Positions 59,776 to 64,000 of a DNA stretch of 64,000 nt are shown piece after piece. Position 1 is the first letter of the stretch; every line of letters starts with the position of its first letter. The DNA lies in contig NC_081412.1 of NCBI RefSeq assembly GCF_030272615.1, positions 142,994,247-143,058,246 of the forward strand, in the 5' to 3' direction. The translations under genes and the position numbers were made by a program. The stretch comes from Cryptomeria japonica (Eukaryota; Streptophyta; Pinopsida; Cupressales; Cupressaceae). The notes under the pieces are model-generated. The model was not told the origin of the DNA. It did no database searches and saw nothing but the letters and a program-made list of their open reading frames with translations.

Positions 59776-61560
59776 ATGGACCCAAACAACAACCAGTCTG
59801 TAAACCCAACTTGAAATATGGACATATCAACTAGTCAACATTCAGGTTCTCAGGAAATGTCTACCCTAAATGAATTACAACAACATTTAACAAAAGAAGA
59901 AATTGAGTCAGCTCAACAAGATCTAGGTCCTTATGATCTTAGATGCAATTATACATAGTGATAGGGACAAATATCTCTCGCTGTTATTACAAAATGGGGT
60001 GAAACTACCTGAAGATTTTGATGTCACGAAGATCTTACCACTAGGAGAAACATTAGGTCAAGATAATAGTCAAACACTGCCCATAACACAAATGCAAGCA
60101 ATGACCTCCAGTTTTCCTCAAAACGTACCTATCCAAACAAATGTCAATACACATGCAAACTTTCAAACAAGTGCATCATCTTCGGCGATAAATGTTAGTA
60201 TACCAACACAGAGCATACTGATAATATCAAGTGTCTTAGCACCTATTCAAACACAAGCAACAAGTGCAACCCAAACTCCGGTTTCCTATTCTATAGGATC
60301 GACATATAGTCACCAAAATGCAAATCTGGGTCTTACCAATACAACAAGTACAACTCAACCAAACATGGGTTCACATATCACTTATTTCACAATACCTAGT
60401 GGAACTTACAATACACAAAATTATAATCATGGTACTGTCCAACAACCTCCTAGTTATGCAACCATGAATCCTTTTGTGGGACATACACAAGCACAAGGTG
60501 TACCTTTGACCCAAATAAATATTCTTACACAACAATTATAGAATTTGCAACAACAAATGATGACCATGAAGACCAGTAATGATAAAAAGAGCTACACAAT
60601 GCAAGACTCACGTCCTTATCCTTTCGATCACACATTATACATGTTGCCTTTCCCACCACATTTTGAAACGCCTAAATTTGACAAATATCGAGGGAAGGGT
60701 CATCCTAGAGACCACATCAGAGAGTTTTTTATGACATGTATAGAGGTTGCAATAGAAGATACTTACTTAATGAGACTATTTCCTAAAAGTTTGGGGGGGG
60801 CAACTTTAGAGTGGTTCTCACATTTACCACCAACCATCACATCATGGGGAGAATTAGCTGAACATTTTATTGAAAACTTCTCACATAACATTGAAACCCA
60901 GGTTACTTTGATGGACTTGTGTGCCGCTAAACAATATGAGAATGAAACATTTGCATCCTTCATACAATGATGGAGGGCTCTCTATAGGAGGTGCAAGACA
61001 GTTATCCTAGAAATAGAGCAAGTGTATATGTTCACAGAAAACTTGACTCCCAAAATTAAATATCTGATACAAATGCAATGTTTAACCAAATTCAAAAAAA
61101 TCATAGAAAAATCTCTAAAATGTGAGAAGGGACTAGTGGAACAAGGTCTTATTAAATATGGCAACACCAACAACAATGACAAATCCAAGTTTTGGTCAAA
61201 AAACAAAAATGTGACCAATGGTATTGTAGACGCCAGAACAGTAAACAGAACTCAACCGGTTTTATCTTTGGGAACGAGTCAATTATCAAATCCACATACA
61301 GAGAATAACCTTCAACAAATGTAAATGCTACACAAAACATGAACACAAGGTACCCTAGAGTAAATGCTCCAAGAAGGAATTACATACCTCTAAGAGAACC
61401 TATTGAGTCAGTGCTCAAAAAGTTAATACAGACAAACATGATCACTTTACTGGAAATAAGAGTATATTAACTAGGTCCTTTCAAACCCACATGGTGGAAT
61501 GATAATGATTTCTATGATTATCATCGGACTAAAGGTCATAAAATAGCAAGTTGCTACAAA
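59776..61560 (+). pseudogene. gag of the Ty3/gypsy-like element, broken
   Basis: The likely start is the ATG at 59776. A stop and a frameshift near 59930 lead into the main frame, which runs to 61324 with stops at 60539-60541 and 60968-60970. After a Gln/Thr/Asn-rich N-terminal region, residues coded at about 60660-61150 match the retrotransposon gag domain of plant Ty3/gypsy elements (FDKYRGKGHPRDHIREFF, GATLEWFSHLPPTITSW, CAAKQYENETFASF). The second stop is a TGA exactly where the family has Arg (FxxRW), which fits CGA to TGA decay. Near 61324 the frame shifts, and a degenerate zinc motif (DYHRTKGHKIASC, first Cys replaced) follows at about 61515-61555. Gag forms the virus-like particle. 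Confidence 0.8.
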
Positions 61561-63360
61561 TTGAAAAACTTGGTCCAAGATATGATAGACCAAGGTGACA
61601 TCACAATCGATATTGATAAAACCTCAGCAAAAACGAATCATACAATCTTTAAGGATCCATTTTTTGAGCATGACAAAGGGAAAGATACCACATCAGGTAC
61701 TCAAGACAATACAACTAACTACACAAAGGTCTCATATGACTACACTATTCATGCCATTAGCTCAAAAGATATAGTAAACAATGATTCACAAGAAACACTT
61801 GATCAAGATGAGAATTATCTAGACACTCACATAGATGATAACCAAATTTGCATGATATCAGAGGCACCAAAATATGATGATGATAGAAATCTTTGTCTCG
61901 GAGACTGGGGGCATGATCAACCATCTCATTCAGGTTGGTTTGAAGATGAACTCGTAGAACACATCATGGATGTCAAACATACACATAAAGACTATGAAGA
62001 GGGATTTAACATAATTATTGATAACACAGCATATGATACTGACAATACTTGTAAGTCATATGATACAGTGGCTATGATCACCATAACTCCCAGAGACAGA
62101 GACTATGTAGTAGTTACTCACAGATCAAAGGTAACTTTACAAGGAATACCACAAAATCATCCACCAACAGTAGGGAACTATAATGTTGTTGAGAAACTTA
62201 AGAAAACTCTGGCACAGATATCATTATTTGAACTTTTGCATATTTCACCCACTCATAGAGCTATACTAGACAAAGCACTTCAAGATTCGATAGTGGACAG
62301 ATATATAGATGAAAATGCCTTTCAACCTATGGTAGGAAATTTGACACAAGGCACATAACAAAATATTTCTAGTGATATATTGCTTCATAATGACCCACTA
62401 CATTTGGAAGCTTACACACATAAGAGAAGAATCAAAAGAGTACTCATAGATGGTAGAGCCAGTCTCAACATTTGTACTTTAAAACTGGTTAAGGCGCTAG
62501 GATATTCTGAAATTCGCATTGATTCATCTAAGAGGATAAATATCAAGGCATATGATGATGAAGAACTTCCATTAAAAGGCATTATAACATTACCCATACA
62601 AGTGGGACCTATAACAACAGAGGTCTCTTTTCAAGTCTTGGACAGAGAAATGGGATATAACATGTTATTGGGCCACCCATGGATCCACACCATGCAGTCA
62701 GTACCATCCATATTTCTTTAGTGTGTCAAATTCCCATATAATGGTATTTAAATCACCATAAAGGGTGATCCAAATCCCTTCCAACATTGCAATTATTTGA
62801 AAGAAAGTGTGGATAATCAGGTACCTATTAATCAAGCACCACCTCTCAATACACAACTAGAGGCATTAATAATCACATAAACAAAAAAGGATATGCCTAC
62901 AACATCCTCCTTACAAATACAAGATATGGGTTGTGGAGAGTATTCTATTGCAAATACTTTAAGTGGGAAATAATTGTCTCTATCTCCTAAGTCTTTTGGG
63001 AAACCTCACAATACAGTACAAAAACAAGACAAAGGAAAAGAAATTGTCACATACACAGACTCATGCTCTTTCATTAGATGGGGTGACTTAAAAGAAGAAT
63101 CCCTGAACAAAGATGTTAACCATTGGATATATAGAGAAGAGGATCATATGACACTACCCAGAATACCCATAGATCAGTATGGTAATGGATTCAAAATGCT
63201 CTAGAGACATGGATATGATGGTACCACAGGCTTGGGGCTATAGAAACAAGGAAGACTAGAGCCTATTGTTCCTAATGATAATCCAGGGAATCAAGGATTG
63301 GGGTATAACCATGTACCACATATCAGAGAAGCAAGACAACATACCCTTGATATACTAAAT
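61561..63360 (+). pseudogene. Protease and G-patch region of the gypsy-like element, broken
   Basis: One frame runs throughout with stops near 62358, 62719, 62750, 62880, 62970, 63202 and 63241. An acidic linker (61561-62358) precedes the retropepsin domain. The active-site loop at about 62440-62465 reads VLIDGRASLN, where the family has DGGAS; this Gly-to-Arg change would likely inactivate it. GYNMLLGHPWIHTM follows, then a TAG at 62719-62721 where a Gln is usual. A G-patch-like segment lies at about 63170-63270 (YGNGF, then HGYDGTTGLGL), with two stops inside. The reverse transcriptase would lie to the right of the window. Confidence 0.75.
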
Positions 63361-63410
63361 TGACTAATGAAACCCTCAAACTACATACCACAAAGGGATT
63401 TGTCCATGCA

Positions 63411-63676
63411 AGTAATCAAGTACCCACATTGCCTAGCATGGAATTAGATGGAGAAGACATGAGACAATGCCTGCAAGAACCTAGCACTGAGTCACAAAAT
63501 GATATAGTTGTCGACACAACAACACAAGCTAATGTCTCAAACAAGTAATCAAGTACCCACATTGCCTAGCGTGGAATCAGATGGAGAAGACATGAGACAA
63601 TGCCTGCAAGAACCTAGCACTGAGTCACAAAATGATACAGTTGTCGACACAATAACACAAGCTAATGTTGTAATAG
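63411..63676 (+). repeat. 133-bp tandem duplication in the pol region
   Basis: AGTAATCAAG begins both units, at 63411 and 63544, and the two 133-bp copies are nearly identical. As 133 is not a multiple of three, the duplication shifts the frame: the first copy reads in a 62-codon frame ending just inside the second copy, and the second reads one frame over. Confidence 0.9.
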
Positions 63677-64000
63677 ATGCAGGCTTAACAACTCAGGATC
63701 AACCTAACGAATCAGATGAAGAAAGATTGCAAAGGCTTATACCAGGCTTAAGAAGGGTAACTACTGTCCAAAGAAGACTAGTCAATCTACAACAAAATCA
63801 GCAGCAGGAACAAGAAGAAATAAGTGATGATAGCTCAGATGATGAAACATACATTAAAAGTGAGACAGATTCTCACAACTACAAGTTCTTATCACTCTAT
63901 GATTCTAACCCACCAGCAAGTGTCATACTAAGGTTTCAAATAAAGCCTATACAAGATGAAAATACCCAAAGTCATTCAAACAATCAAGTCTTCATGTTAT
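63544..64000 (+). CDS. Open frame in the gypsy-like polyprotein, continues past the right edge
   Basis: From the start of the second 133-bp unit to the window end, one frame is open for 152 codons with no ATG-defined start. It is acidic and Gln-rich (DEERLQRLIPGLRRVTTVQ, QQQEQEEISDDSSDDETY), typical of the linker between protease and reverse transcriptase in these elements. It has no recognised domain. It is probably a fragment of the polyprotein and not an independent gene. Confidence 0.45.

Noticed and set aside
1-64000. tRNA, rRNA, CRISPR, prokaryotic or organellar genes
   Set aside because: None seen. The only tRNA-related sequences are retroelement primer-binding sites, and all direct repeats are LTRs or local tandem repeats.

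Overview
This is nuclear DNA from a seed plant with a large, retrotransposon-rich genome, probably a gymnosperm (moderate-to-low confidence). The evidence is long AT-rich stretches, LTR retroelements nested in one another, primer-binding sites complementary to plant tRNAs, and reading frames with scattered nonsense codons. I see no intact host gene, RNA gene or CRISPR array. The window is layered retroelements of different ages.

Layout. (1) 1-1498, minus strand: a decayed coding region of unknown family, open in one frame except for stops, with a possible 61-nt intron. (2) 2331-3647 and 40457-41346, plus strand: two halves of one uncharacterised, broken coding region, followed by a purine tract and an 831-bp LTR (41549-42379). 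It is therefore the 3' part of an older LTR element whose 5' LTR is not in the window. (3) 3648-40456: a 36.8-kb tandem array of a non-coding LTR retrotransposon inserted into (2). It has five ~4.45-kb LTRs alternating with four 3.4-3.8-kb internal regions. Every internal region has an initiator-tRNA-Met primer site and a polypurine tract, and the whole array is bounded by one 5-bp target duplication (GACTA). The sizes and lack of coding fit the LARD class (large retrotransposon derivatives). (4) 42380-43512: decayed LTR-like DNA. (5) 43513-53403, minus strand: a complete 9.9-kb LTR element with GGAAT target duplications, a tRNA-Lys-type primer site and one gag-like gene with two stops. No reverse transcriptase or integrase was recognised. 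(6) 53711-55075, minus strand: a fragment of a Ty3/gypsy-like protease region. (7) 55767 to the right edge, plus strand: the 5' LTR, long repeat-bearing leader, broken gag and broken protease/G-patch region of a Ty3/gypsy-like element that continues beyond the window.

How the parts relate. No unit here encodes an intact polymerase. The LARD-like array and the 43.5-53.4-kb element keep only cis-acting signals (LTR ends, primer site, purine tract, promoter-like motifs), so their movement would have depended on proteins supplied by other elements. Both LTR types begin with the same 10 bases. Copy-specific deletions and mosaic variants in the array point to recombination among its repeats. I found no convincing new defence or metabolic system. 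The most unusual object is the tandem array itself.
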